Shown one piece after another: positions 53,097-60,062 of a DNA stretch of 60,062 nucleotides. The stretch spans positions 1 through 60,062 of the forward strand of contig NZ_JAUMKB010000026.1 of NCBI RefSeq assembly GCF_030519375.1, given 5' to 3'. The translations under genes and the position numbers were made by a program. The notes below the pieces were generated by a model. The model was not told where the DNA came from, did no database searches, and saw nothing but the letters and a program-made list of their open reading frames with translations. This DNA is from Mucilaginibacter tolerans (lineage in GTDB: Bacteria > Bacteroidota > Bacteroidia > Sphingobacteriales > Sphingobacteriaceae). Each line of letters begins with the position of its first letter. The first letter of the stretch is position 1.

Positions 53097-56000
53097 TTAA
53101 AACCTCAAATCAACACCTACACTGAAAGTCCGGGCGGGTGGATAAGCCGCATAATCAATCCCTGCTGTTGCATCATTACCACCACCTGTCGAGCTTACTT
53201 CCGGATCAAAACCGATGTATTTGGTTACAGTAAATAGGTTCTCGGCTTGTACATAAATCCTCACACTGTTAAAATATTTGGTTTTATCAATAGTATAGCC
53301 CAGATTAACAGTGCGTACTTTCAGAAAAGAGCCATTTTCTAAAAACTCGTCTGAGTTTGGAAAATAGTTTTGCAACAGGAATGAAGCCCGGGGAATGTTG
53401 GTTACCTGCCCGGGGTGAGACCATGCCTTTAGAACTCTGGTGTCATTGTTGGCATAAACTCCTCCAAGATAAGCACCACTTGGTGTTGAACCACTGCTCC
53501 AGCCAAGGCTCTCATAAGTAGTCCGGATTAGGTTAAACACTTTATTGCCATAGGAGAACTGCGTAGCTATCATCAGGTCAAACTTCCTATACTTAAAGTT
53601 ATTGGTAAAGCCACCAAAGAATTTAGGCCTGGCATTTCCTATAATATTTTCGTCGCGGGTAAAGTTTACCTGATCCGCGCGCTCTTTTGTGCCATCGGCG
53701 GCATAGTATAAAGCATCACCGTTAGCAGGATCAACCCCGGCAAAACGTACACCAATAAATGTCCCAACCGGTTGCCCTACTTTCAAAATGTTTGTTGGCG
53801 ATTGGTCATTATAAGAACTGATTAACTGGTTGTCAACCGACAAAGATTTAATAGTATTCTTTAAAAAAGAGATATTAAAAGAGCTGGTCCAGCTAAACTT
53901 GTCAGTTTTAATATTGTTGGTGGTCAGCTGTATCTCCAAACCCTTATCCTGAATTTTCCCTGAGTTAGTGAAAACGGTTTGGAACCCTGTTGTGCCCTCC
54001 ACTTGTGCAGGATTTAACAGTTTGGTTTGGTTGGAGATAAAATATTCTATCGATCCGTTCAGGAAGTGATTGAATAATTCAAAATCGGTACCTATGTTAA
54101 AAATTGTGTTTACCTGCCATGTCAGTGGAGTTGATGGCAATAAATTAATTGGTACAAAACCAGAGCTTCCGTTATATTTTGCTGTACCCCAGTAAGCATA
54201 GTTCAAATAATCAGGCACATTATCCTGTTGACCTGATAGCCCGTAGCTGGCACGTAGTTTTAAGGCATTAATAAATTTGTTATTGGCTAAAAAACTTTCA
54301 TTCGAGATATTCCAGCCCGCAGAAACAGAAGGGAAATAGCCCCACTGGTGGCCTTTTTCAAATTTTGACGAACCATCAGCACGCATGATAACAGCCAGCA
54401 AATACTTGTTATCATAGTCATAATTGACGCGTGAAATGAATGAGTTAAGATCGGAGTATATCTTTGGATAAAGAACCGGAATATTGGTTGATAGTGCGGC
54501 GTTGTTGATGTTCTGTACCCCCCCTGTTTGCGGAAAGCCTATGCCTTTGGTTGCCTGTTGCTGTATTTGGGTTTGCTGTTGGGAAAAGCCGCCCAATAGT
54601 GTCAGATTGTTTTTACCAAACGAATGCTGGTAGGAAAATATGTTTTCGTTCAACCAGGTAAAGTGCTTGTTTTCGCCGAGTAATAACTTACCGCCATCGG
54701 TTTGTGCGTCTACAGTCAGCGCTGAGAAATACTGGTTATCGTTAACACTATTATAATCTACCGACCATGTACTTCTGAATTTAAAATCCTTAGTGATCTT
54801 ATACTCTCCATAAACTGATGCTATAAAACGATCGGAATAGGTGTGGGCATTAATTTCTTTAGCTGATTTTACCGGGTTATCAGACAGCCAGTAAGCCTGG
54901 TAATCGCCAAAATTGGCATACACGCCGGGCGATGAATAAACCGGCATAAGAGGTGATGCGCCTAAAGCGTTGGTTACAATACCGGTATAAGTATTGTCGT
55001 TGAAACTGCGTTTATTATCTGAATACGAGGCACTGACATTTGTGCCAAATGTGATTCGGTCAGTAGCCTGGTTATCAATATTGGCGCGGAAATTATAGCG
55101 CTTGAAATAATTGTTAATGATGATGCCGTCCTGGTCAAAATAACCACCGCCGACGAAAAATTTGGTTTTTTCGTCACCTCCGCGGGCCGATAATTCATAG
55201 TTCACAACCGGTGCGGTCCTGAATATTTCGTTCTCCCAATTGGTGTTGATGCCGCTTGAGAGATCATAGTATGGTGCTGCCGGGTCAGGTATAGGGTTGC
55301 CATTGGAATCCATAATACCTACAGATTGCATGTCAGACAAGGAGAAATGCGGATTAGGATTATTTGTGGCAATATCATTATTGTATACCCAAATATCATT
55401 TTTTATGGCGGTGTTGGTCAGGTTATAAAACTGCTGCGAATTAAGAAATGGGATCTTTTTGGCAACAGTCTGCGATCCATAGTTTGCATTAAAATCAAAT
55501 GCTGTTTTGCCTGCTTTACCCCGTTTGGTGGTGATCAGTACCACACCGTTTGCTGCACGGGAGCCGTAAATAGCTTTTGAGGCATCCTTTAATATTTCAA
55601 TAGACTCGATATCATCCGGATTGATATCAGAAATGGAGCTGATATTCTGCCCGCTGCCTACTGATTGCCCTGAAAGATTATAAGAAGTCCCTAATGATGA
55701 ATTGCTTTCGCTTTCCATTGGCACACCATCTACTACGTATAAAGGGTTTTGTGCGCCGCGGATGCTAACTAATAGCCCCGCTCCGGGAGTACCGGATGGC
55801 TGCGTTACATTAATACCTGATAATTTACCCTCGATGCTGGCCGCCAGGTTGGATACAGGCTGATCTTTAAACTCTTTGTTTTTGATCGAAGATATAGCCC
55901 CGGTAACTTCACTTTTCTTCTGCGTACCGTAACCTACTACTACCACTTCCTTTAGTTCAGCTTTTGATTCTTCTAATACTATTACAATACTGCTTTCGCC

Positions 56001-56273
56001 TTTAATTTCAACACTCTTTTTTTCATAACCGGCGGAAGATATCTGCAACACATTACCTGAACCACTTAGCATAAGTGAGAATGTGCCATTGGCAGAGGTG
56101 GCGATCCCCTGGTTGGTGCCCTTAATTAGAATAGACACACCCGGCAGGGGATTTCCCTGGTTGTCTTTAACGACACCTTTTAATACGTGGTCTTGCGCAA
56201 AAAGCGCCTGAGGCGATATGCTACAGAGCCAGGTTATTAAAAGCATGGATAATAAACGTAGAGTTTGCTTCAT
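53097..56273 (-). CDS. SusC/RagA-family TonB-dependent transporter of the amine operon
   Basis: A 1058-residue outer-membrane transporter with a Sec signal ending LFAQ, a carboxypeptidase-like domain (GVVKDNQGNPLPGVSILIKG), the plug signature VVVVGYGTQKKSEVTGAISS and YVVDGVPM, and a beta-barrel. It belongs to the common SusC branch and differs clearly from the SusC at 13739. As first gene of the ten-gene amine operon it would import the substrate into the periplasm, where the Tat-exported oxidase could act. Upstream lie a 10-bp inverted repeat and GTCAAA repeats (56353-56567). Confidence 0.95.
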   Translation of the reverse strand: MKQTLRLLSMLLITWLCSISPQALFAQDHVLKGVVKDNQGNPLPGVSILIKGTNQGIATSANGTFSLMLSGSGNVLQISSAGYEKKSVEIKGESSIVIVLEESKAELKEVVVVGYGTQKKSEVTGAISSIKNKEFKDQPVSNLAASIEGKLSGINVTQPSGTPGAGLLVSIRGAQNPLYVVDGVPMESESNSSLGTSYNLSGQSVGSGQNISSISDINPDDIESIEILKDASKAIYGSRAANGVVLITTKRGKAGKTAFDFNANYGSQTVAKKIPFLNSQQFYNLTNTAIKNDIWVYNNDIATNNPNPHFSLSDMQSVGIMDSNGNPIPDPAAPYYDLSSGINTNWENEIFRTAPVVNYELSARGGDEKTKFFVGGGYFDQDGIIINNYFKRYNFRANIDNQATDRITFGTNVSASYSDNKRSFNDNTYTGIVTNALGASPLMPVYSSPGVYANFGDYQAYWLSDNPVKSAKEINAHTYSDRFIASVYGEYKITKDFKFRSTWSVDYNSVNDNQYFSALTVDAQTDGGKLLLGENKHFTWLNENIFSYQHSFGKNNLTLLGGFSQQQTQIQQQATKGIGFPQTGGVQNINNAALSTNIPVLYPKIYSDLNSFISRVNYDYDNKYLLAVIMRADGSSKFEKGHQWGYFPSVSAGWNISNESFLANNKFINALKLRASYGLSGQQDNVPDYLNYAYWGTAKYNGSSGFVPINLLPSTPLTWQVNTIFNIGTDFELFNHFLNGSIEYFISNQTKLLNPAQVEGTTGFQTVFTNSGKIQDKGLEIQLTTNNIKTDKFSWTSSFNISFLKNTIKSLSVDNQLISSYNDQSPTNILKVGQPVGTFIGVRFAGVDPANGDALYYAADGTKERADQVNFTRDENIIGNARPKFFGGFTNNFKYRKFDLMIATQFSYGNKVFNLIRTTYESLGWSSGSTPSGAYLGGVYANNDTRVLKAWSHPGQVTNIPRASFLLQNYFPNSDEFLENGSFLKVRTVNLGYTIDKTKYFNSVRIYVQAENLFTVTKYIGFDPEVSSTGGGNDATAGIDYAAYPPARTFSVGVDLRF

Positions 56274-56352
56274 GTGAGGGACTTAATGGTTAATGGAGGT
56301 TTCTTTATTTAAAATTAATCGATAAAAATGGATTAGTATTTATGTAAAACCG

Positions 56353-56430
56353 ATGTTACCTGATTGTTCCGAAACCCTTCGCGACCGTGCTTAACAAATC
56401 CCCTTTTTTGGAAAAGGTACAGGTAACATT
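56353..56430. repeat. 10-bp inverted repeat with 58-bp spacing
   Basis: ATGTTACCTG (56353-56362) and CAGGTAACAT (56421-56430) are perfect inverted copies. The spacer also contains the small stem CCTTTT/AAAAGG near 56403-56416, so an extended leader structure in the susC mRNA, or paired operator half-sites, are both possible. Confidence 0.5.
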
Positions 56431-56453
56431 TTATGATCCTAAATATCATTAAG

Positions 56454-56567
56454 TCAAATGAGTAAAAATATAAGTCAAAAAATAAATTGAAATTATTTTC
56501 TAATACTTGATTTATAGTGTGTTATACTTGGTCAGATTTAAGTATATTTATCGGTCAAATGTTTGAC
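56454..56567. repeat. GTCAAA repeats and GTCAAATGTTTGAC palindrome
   Basis: GTCAAA occurs at 56454-56459 and 56475-56480, and as the left arm of the perfect palindrome GTCAAATGTTTGAC at 56554-56567. The arrangement looks like operator sites in the divergent region, but no regulator is assigned. Confidence 0.4.
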
Positions 56568-56679
56568 AAAAGTTAAAATATGGATTTTGCCTGTTTTAAG
56601 CGCTGCGAATGAGCATTTAAGAACTGATCGGAAATGAAATCTGCGTAATTTATTACAACAAATACCTGTGAATTAATAT

Positions 56680-57705
56680 ATGCAATTAACAGAAAAATTA
56701 AAGATAGCTATTGAAGAACATCCGGATATTGTAAATACCCTGAAAAGCAAAAACAAAGGCAATAGGTGGGAAGGCTTTACGCGCACGCATTTTAATCTGG
56801 TAGCTAAAGTGATCAGCCGGCAGATCACTAAAGAAGTGCTGGTTAATCCCGACCTGGTAGAGATGAATCTGATTATTGGTAAGCATAATCTCGAAAAACA
56901 AATGCGTAGTATGCGGGCAAGTCATATCTACGATTTCATTAAATACCTGGGTGCTTTGGGCGAGTACCGTGTTTTTAACTGGATAAGTGGTAAAACCTTG
57001 CAAAGCTATTGGAGTGGGGGCGATGCCAAATACGTAAAGGTAAATGCCTTGACCGCATTTCTACAAATCCCTTTTACTGAATGGGATGATTGGCAAAAGA
57101 CACCTGATCACCGGGTGGACACTTATAGTAATAGTCTGTCACGGCTCTCATTTTCAGGGAACGGCTTTAGCCGATCCTCGCTGGCTATAGTAAAAAGCTA
57201 TTACCTGGGTAATTACTTCCTTTATTATCCAAAAACTGATGGCAGCCGGAATATTGTAAAAACACCATTTGTTTTAAAAGAGCTCGACAACGGGCAAATC
57301 GTCGTGAGATCTGTTTCCGAGGGGCATCGTTATAGTGGCAAAGTAATAGGCATACGTGACGGGTGCCTGTATATCAACTGCCAGAACCTCGACTTTGAAG
57401 AAATGGAGCAATATGTTTTTAACATTGGCCTTGAAACCAAACCCGAAGTATTGTTTGGCGTGAGCACTACTGTTAGCGTAAGGAACCGGCGGCCGGTAGC
57501 TTTGAAGAATATCCTGGTAAAACAAACCGGCGGTGACAAGCATTTTGATAACATCCCGGAAACCGAGATAAGCTTCGACAATGAATTCTTGTCGGAGACT
57601 GAAGAGGCAATCATTGTCAACTATTTTAAACATACCTCCAACAACATAATAACGACTAATAGTTGCCGTAAGCTGCATGACGTGAAGAACCTGGTTAACG
57701 TCTGA
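56680..57705 (+). CDS. Hypothetical protein, possible regulator divergent from the amine operon
   Basis: A 341-residue soluble protein with no signal peptide or membrane span. I do not recognise the family. The N-terminal 150 residues are helical and basic, and the segment GKTLQSYW, then ALTAFLQIPFTEWDDW, recalls the short DNA-binding-like N-terminal module of several Bacteroidota regulators. The C-terminal 190 residues are beta-rich (YFLYYPKTDGS, GQIVVRSVSEGHRYSGKVIG) and could be a ligand-binding domain. Divergence from the SusC of the amine operon, across a region rich in repeats, makes a regulatory role reasonable but unproven. Confidence 0.6.
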   Translation: MQLTEKLKIAIEEHPDIVNTLKSKNKGNRWEGFTRTHFNLVAKVISRQITKEVLVNPDLVEMNLIIGKHNLEKQMRSMRASHIYDFIKYLGALGEYRVFNWISGKTLQSYWSGGDAKYVKVNALTAFLQIPFTEWDDWQKTPDHRVDTYSNSLSRLSFSGNGFSRSSLAIVKSYYLGNYFLYYPKTDGSRNIVKTPFVLKELDNGQIVVRSVSEGHRYSGKVIGIRDGCLYINCQNLDFEEMEQYVFNIGLETKPEVLFGVSTTVSVRNRRPVALKNILVKQTGGDKHFDNIPETEISFDNEFLSETEEAIIVNYFKHTSNNIITTNSCRKLHDVKNLVNV

Positions 57706-57820
57706 AAATGCTCATCTTCAAATAAACTCTTTCCGTCGACTGATTGTCTCTCCCGGTCTATTTGGTTTTCATACTTTTCAGATATGCCTTTTCTTCGTGT
57801 TAGATAATTAAATATATCAT

Positions 57821-58495
57821 ATGGAATTAGTAGCAACGGCCCAGGTTGCAGAAGCAGAAGCAACCCACATAAAAAAATATTCCTCCTCAATACGCATTTG
57901 GCATTGGTTAAATGCAATTATCATCACTGGATCTTTGGTTACAGTGTTGATTAACTCCACTGTTATGAAAGCATGGACCAATGCTTCATTAATAGCAGAT
58001 AAGCTAAAAGAAAAGGGAGTTGAGGTATCAGAAGATCAGGCCAGATCAGTCGCATTTGCTTTAAGTGATAAAGTATGGGCAGTACACACTTACTTAGGCT
58101 ATGCGCTGGCTGGCCTGTACTTATTCAGGATCATACTGGAGTTTTTTGAATTGGCTGATCAGAAACTGATACGCAAGTTCAAAACGGCACGAAAATCATT
58201 CTTGTCCCGGCAAGAAGACAGGATTTCTTCACGAAACGAAATGCTGATTAAAACACTTTATGCCGTGTTTTATGTTTTGCTGATAGTGATGGTGGTAACC
58301 GGTTTATGCCTTGCTTTTCGAGATAACATACCAGCACTCAGGCAGATGCATTTTATCAAAGAGATACATGGGTTTACGATGTATCTCATTATCGGATTTA
58401 TAATTGTGCACGTTGCAGGCGTTGTAATTGGCGAACGGAAAGGTCACAAGGGCATTGTCTCAGATATGATCAATGGCGGAATAAATGCTGAATAA
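57821..58495 (+). CDS. Cytochrome b561/Ni-Fe hydrogenase b-type membrane protein
   Basis: A 224-residue inner-membrane protein with four predicted spans and histidines at the expected places for two b hemes: RIWHWLNAI in span 1, VHTYLGYAL in span 2, KEIHGFTMYLI leading into span 4 and IVHVAGVVIG within it. This is the pattern of the cytochrome b561/hydrogenase cytochrome b (B561-type) family, which passes electrons between the quinone pool and a periplasmic partner. It is followed after 67 bp by a periplasmic beta-propeller gene. The electron donor or acceptor is not visible. Confidence 0.8.
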   Translation: MELVATAQVAEAEATHIKKYSSSIRIWHWLNAIIITGSLVTVLINSTVMKAWTNASLIADKLKEKGVEVSEDQARSVAFALSDKVWAVHTYLGYALAGLYLFRIILEFFELADQKLIRKFKTARKSFLSRQEDRISSRNEMLIKTLYAVFYVLLIVMVVTGLCLAFRDNIPALRQMHFIKEIHGFTMYLIIGFIIVHVAGVVIGERKGHKGIVSDMINGGINAE

Positions 58496-58562
58496 ACTGA
58501 TTAAAACATTTTAATATTTCTCAAATTTGAAACTAAGATCACAGCTACTTAATCACTAAACC

Positions 58563-59657
58563 ATGAAAAATAGGAAACTCGTTTTGCCAGGAATAATCTT
58601 AGCAACAGCACTAAACCTTTCGGCAATTGCATGTTCCGCACAGTCAACTCCAAAGAGTACGTTGCTTGCATTATCAAAAGCTGATCATACACTTGCAATA
58701 GTGGATCCGGCTACTTTGAAAGTTCTAGCAAAAGTGCCGGTAGGAACCGATCCACATGAAGTGATCGCATCATCGGATGGCAAGACGGCTTACGTTACTA
58801 TTTATGGTGGAGGTTCTTTGCACGAGATCAAGGTGATCGACCTGGTTAATCAGAAAGCATTGCCAAGTATTGATACTAAGCCCTTCTTCGGTCCGCATGG
58901 CATAACATTCGCAGCGGGGAAAGTGTGGTTTACTGCTGAGGGTTCAAAATCGGTAGTTCGGCTTGATCCGGCAACCAATCAGCTCGATTGGGCTATGGGA
59001 ACAGGGCAGGATAGGACGCATATGATCTACGTAACACCGGATGCTAATAAGATATACACCACCAATGTGAGTTCGGGAACGGTCAGCATATTGGCAGACA
59101 CGTTAATTCAACCAGGGGGGCCGCCGGCCGGTGCAAACCCACCAGCTGGAGCAACGCCGCCTGCAGGTTCCCCACCGCCGCCGAGATTCAGACCACAACC
59201 CCGGAAGGATTGGGTACAAACTATTATCCCGGTCTCAAGGGGATCAGAAGGCTTTGATGTATCACCCGATGGTAAGCAGTTGTGGACCGCAGCCTCCGAT
59301 GAGGGAACGATAGCTGTTATCGATTTGGGCACAAAAAAAGTGATTGATAAGATTGATGCCAAAGTTCTTGGCGCTAATCGTTTGGAGTTTACGCCAGATG
59401 GTAAATTAGTGCTGATCTCAAGCCTTAGAAATGGTGATATTGTGGTGTATGATGCGGCGTCGCACAAAGAAGTGAAGAAAGTGAACATTGGTCACGGTGC
59501 AGCAGGTATATTGATGGATCCTGACGGTTCACGTGCTTTTATTGGCTGCACAGCTGATAATTATGTTGCGGTGATCGATTTGAAGAAACTGGAAGTGGCA
59601 GGGCATATCGATGTGGGCGGTGGGCCGGACGGTTTAGCATGGGCAGTTAGACAATAG
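58563..59657 (+). CDS. YncE-like YVTN beta-propeller protein with proline-rich insert
   Basis: A 364-residue exported protein (signal with AIAC around residue 22, so Sec or lipoprotein). YVTN-type propeller repeats are clear (DGKTAYVTIYGG, ANKIYTTNVSSGTVSIL, DGKQLWTAASDEGTIAVIDL, ADNYVAVIDLKKLEVAGHI). A low-complexity insert at about residues 182-213 has repeated PPAG units and ends in RFRPQPRKDW. YncE-like proteins bind diverse ligands, and their function here is unknown. It is probably co-transcribed with the cytochrome b gene, and a terminator follows directly. Confidence 0.8.
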   Translation: MKNRKLVLPGIILATALNLSAIACSAQSTPKSTLLALSKADHTLAIVDPATLKVLAKVPVGTDPHEVIASSDGKTAYVTIYGGGSLHEIKVIDLVNQKALPSIDTKPFFGPHGITFAAGKVWFTAEGSKSVVRLDPATNQLDWAMGTGQDRTHMIYVTPDANKIYTTNVSSGTVSILADTLIQPGGPPAGANPPAGATPPAGSPPPPRFRPQPRKDWVQTIIPVSRGSEGFDVSPDGKQLWTAASDEGTIAVIDLGTKKVIDKIDAKVLGANRLEFTPDGKLVLISSLRNGDIVVYDAASHKEVKKVNIGHGAAGILMDPDGSRAFIGCTADNYVAVIDLKKLEVAGHIDVGGGPDGLAWAVRQ

Positions 59658-59682
59658 TTCATCGCCCGTACGAGTCAAAAAA

Positions 59683-59713
59683 AGCCTCATCGGTTTTAAT
59701 GAGGCTATTTTTT
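59683..59713 (+). terminator. Rho-independent terminator after the beta-propeller gene
   Basis: The stem AGCCTCAT (59683-59690) with ATGAGGCT (59699-59706) is followed by ATTTTTTT. It also has an A-rich run before it, so it could work in both directions. Confidence 0.88.
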
Positions 59714-59715
59714 AA

Positions 59716-59735
59716 TGTAAATCCTGTCTGGTCCT
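59716..59735 (+). repeat. Possible left inverted repeat of an IS3-type element
   Basis: The sequence from 59716 begins TGTAAATCCTGTCTGG, in the position and with the TG start expected of an IS3-family end, 48 bp before the transposase ATG. The right end lies outside the window, so it cannot be confirmed here. Confidence 0.3.
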
Positions 59736-59763
59736 GATATAGCGATACACAAAAAGAATCGCT

Positions 59764-60062
59764 ATGGAAAAAAAGAAAGTATTCGATTACACTAAGCGTA
59801 GTCAAAAGGATTATTCCTTATCCTTTAAACATCAAGTTGTTTTAGAGATTGAGCAGGGTGAATTAACTGCTACAGGAGCAGTTAGAAAATATGGGATCCA
59901 AGCCCGGTCGACTGTAGTGGCATGGTTGCGAAAATATGGTAACTTTGATTGGGTTAATCAAACGCCCTCCCATATGCCAAAGACGCCTGAACAAAAGATC
60001 CTGGAGTTGGAAGCAAAGGTTAAGTTGTTAGAGAAGCAAAAAGCTTTCCTGGAGGAACAGAA
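59764..60062 (+). mobile_element. IS3-type transposase OrfA, 5' part (cut by the window edge)
   Basis: The ATG at 59764 opens a frame that runs off the right edge (99 full codons visible). A helix-turn-helix (FKHQVVLEIEQGELTATGA to RKYGIQARSTVVAWLRKYG) is followed by a leucine-zipper-like coiled coil (KILELEAKVKLLEKQKAFLEEQ), the usual layout of IS3-family OrfA. OrfB and the right end would lie beyond the window. No damage is seen in the visible part. Confidence 0.8.

Larger units (their letters stand above)
56274..56679. other. Divergent regulatory region upstream of the amine operon
   Basis: No gene is seen in these 406 bp. A long-range inverted repeat (56353-56430) and GTCAAA repeats including a palindrome (56454-56567) are present. 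No TAnnTTTG box of full match was found in the expected place for susC. Confidence 0.6.

Overview
The window looks like a chromosomal segment of a soil or plant-associated Bacteroidota, most likely in the Sphingobacteriaceae (Mucilaginibacter or Pedobacter-like). This rests on SusC/SusD pairs, a hybrid two-component sensor, many Sec/lipoprotein glycosidases, a BACON domain, TAnnTTTG-type -7 promoter boxes and moderate GC. The genus is inferred from gene style and was not computed. No rRNA, tRNA or CRISPR array was seen.

Bases 1-25237 look like a xyloglucan-type polysaccharide utilisation locus. It starts inside an operon with a truncated FG-GAP/VCBS protein, two DUF1080 (3-keto-glycoside hydrolase-like) proteins flanking a GMC oxidoreductase, a vanadium-haloperoxidase/PAP2-like lipoprotein and a GH31 alpha-xylosidase, and that operon ends in a strong terminator. 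Next come a GH5 lipoprotein, the hybrid two-component regulator, then susC, susD, a TIG-domain surface glycan-binding protein, a BACON-GH5 endoglucanase, a GH51-like arabinofuranosidase candidate, a GH29 alpha-L-fucosidase and an esterase (25298-26200). The order and domains resemble the Bacteroides ovatus xyloglucan locus. No obvious beta-galactosidase or beta-glucosidase is present here.

Bases 26318-37171 hold a fucose module. A seven-gene minus-strand operon runs fucP, aldo/keto reductase (L-fucose dehydrogenase-like), zinc alcohol dehydrogenase, mutarotase, Tat-exported GH29 fucosidase, acyltransferase 3 and a second esterase. It diverges from an AraC-type regulator. A third GH29 gene (35210-37171) shares an exact 32-bp element with the fucP promoter. 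A third GH5 enzyme, carrying a ricin-type lectin domain (37757-39457), follows. It shares a 30-bp element with the susC promoter. Two regulons can therefore be read from the DNA: a presumed HTCS regulon (three GH5/susC promoters) and a presumed AraC fucose regulon (two promoters).

Bases 40621-56273 are one long minus-strand operon: SusC, SusD, Tat-exported flavin amine oxidase, aldehyde dehydrogenase, class III aminotransferase, succinate-semialdehyde dehydrogenase-like enzyme, NhaC-family antiporter, GNAT acetyltransferase, second class III aminotransferase and YtcJ-like amidohydrolase. It contains no glycosidase. I read it as an amine (putrescine/GABA-type) utilisation locus fed by a SusCD importer, and it is the most unusual system in the window.

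The right end carries an unrecognised 341-residue protein divergent from the amine operon, a cytochrome b561-like membrane protein, a YncE-like beta-propeller protein with a proline-rich insert, and the 5' end of an IS3-type transposase OrfA cut by the window edge.
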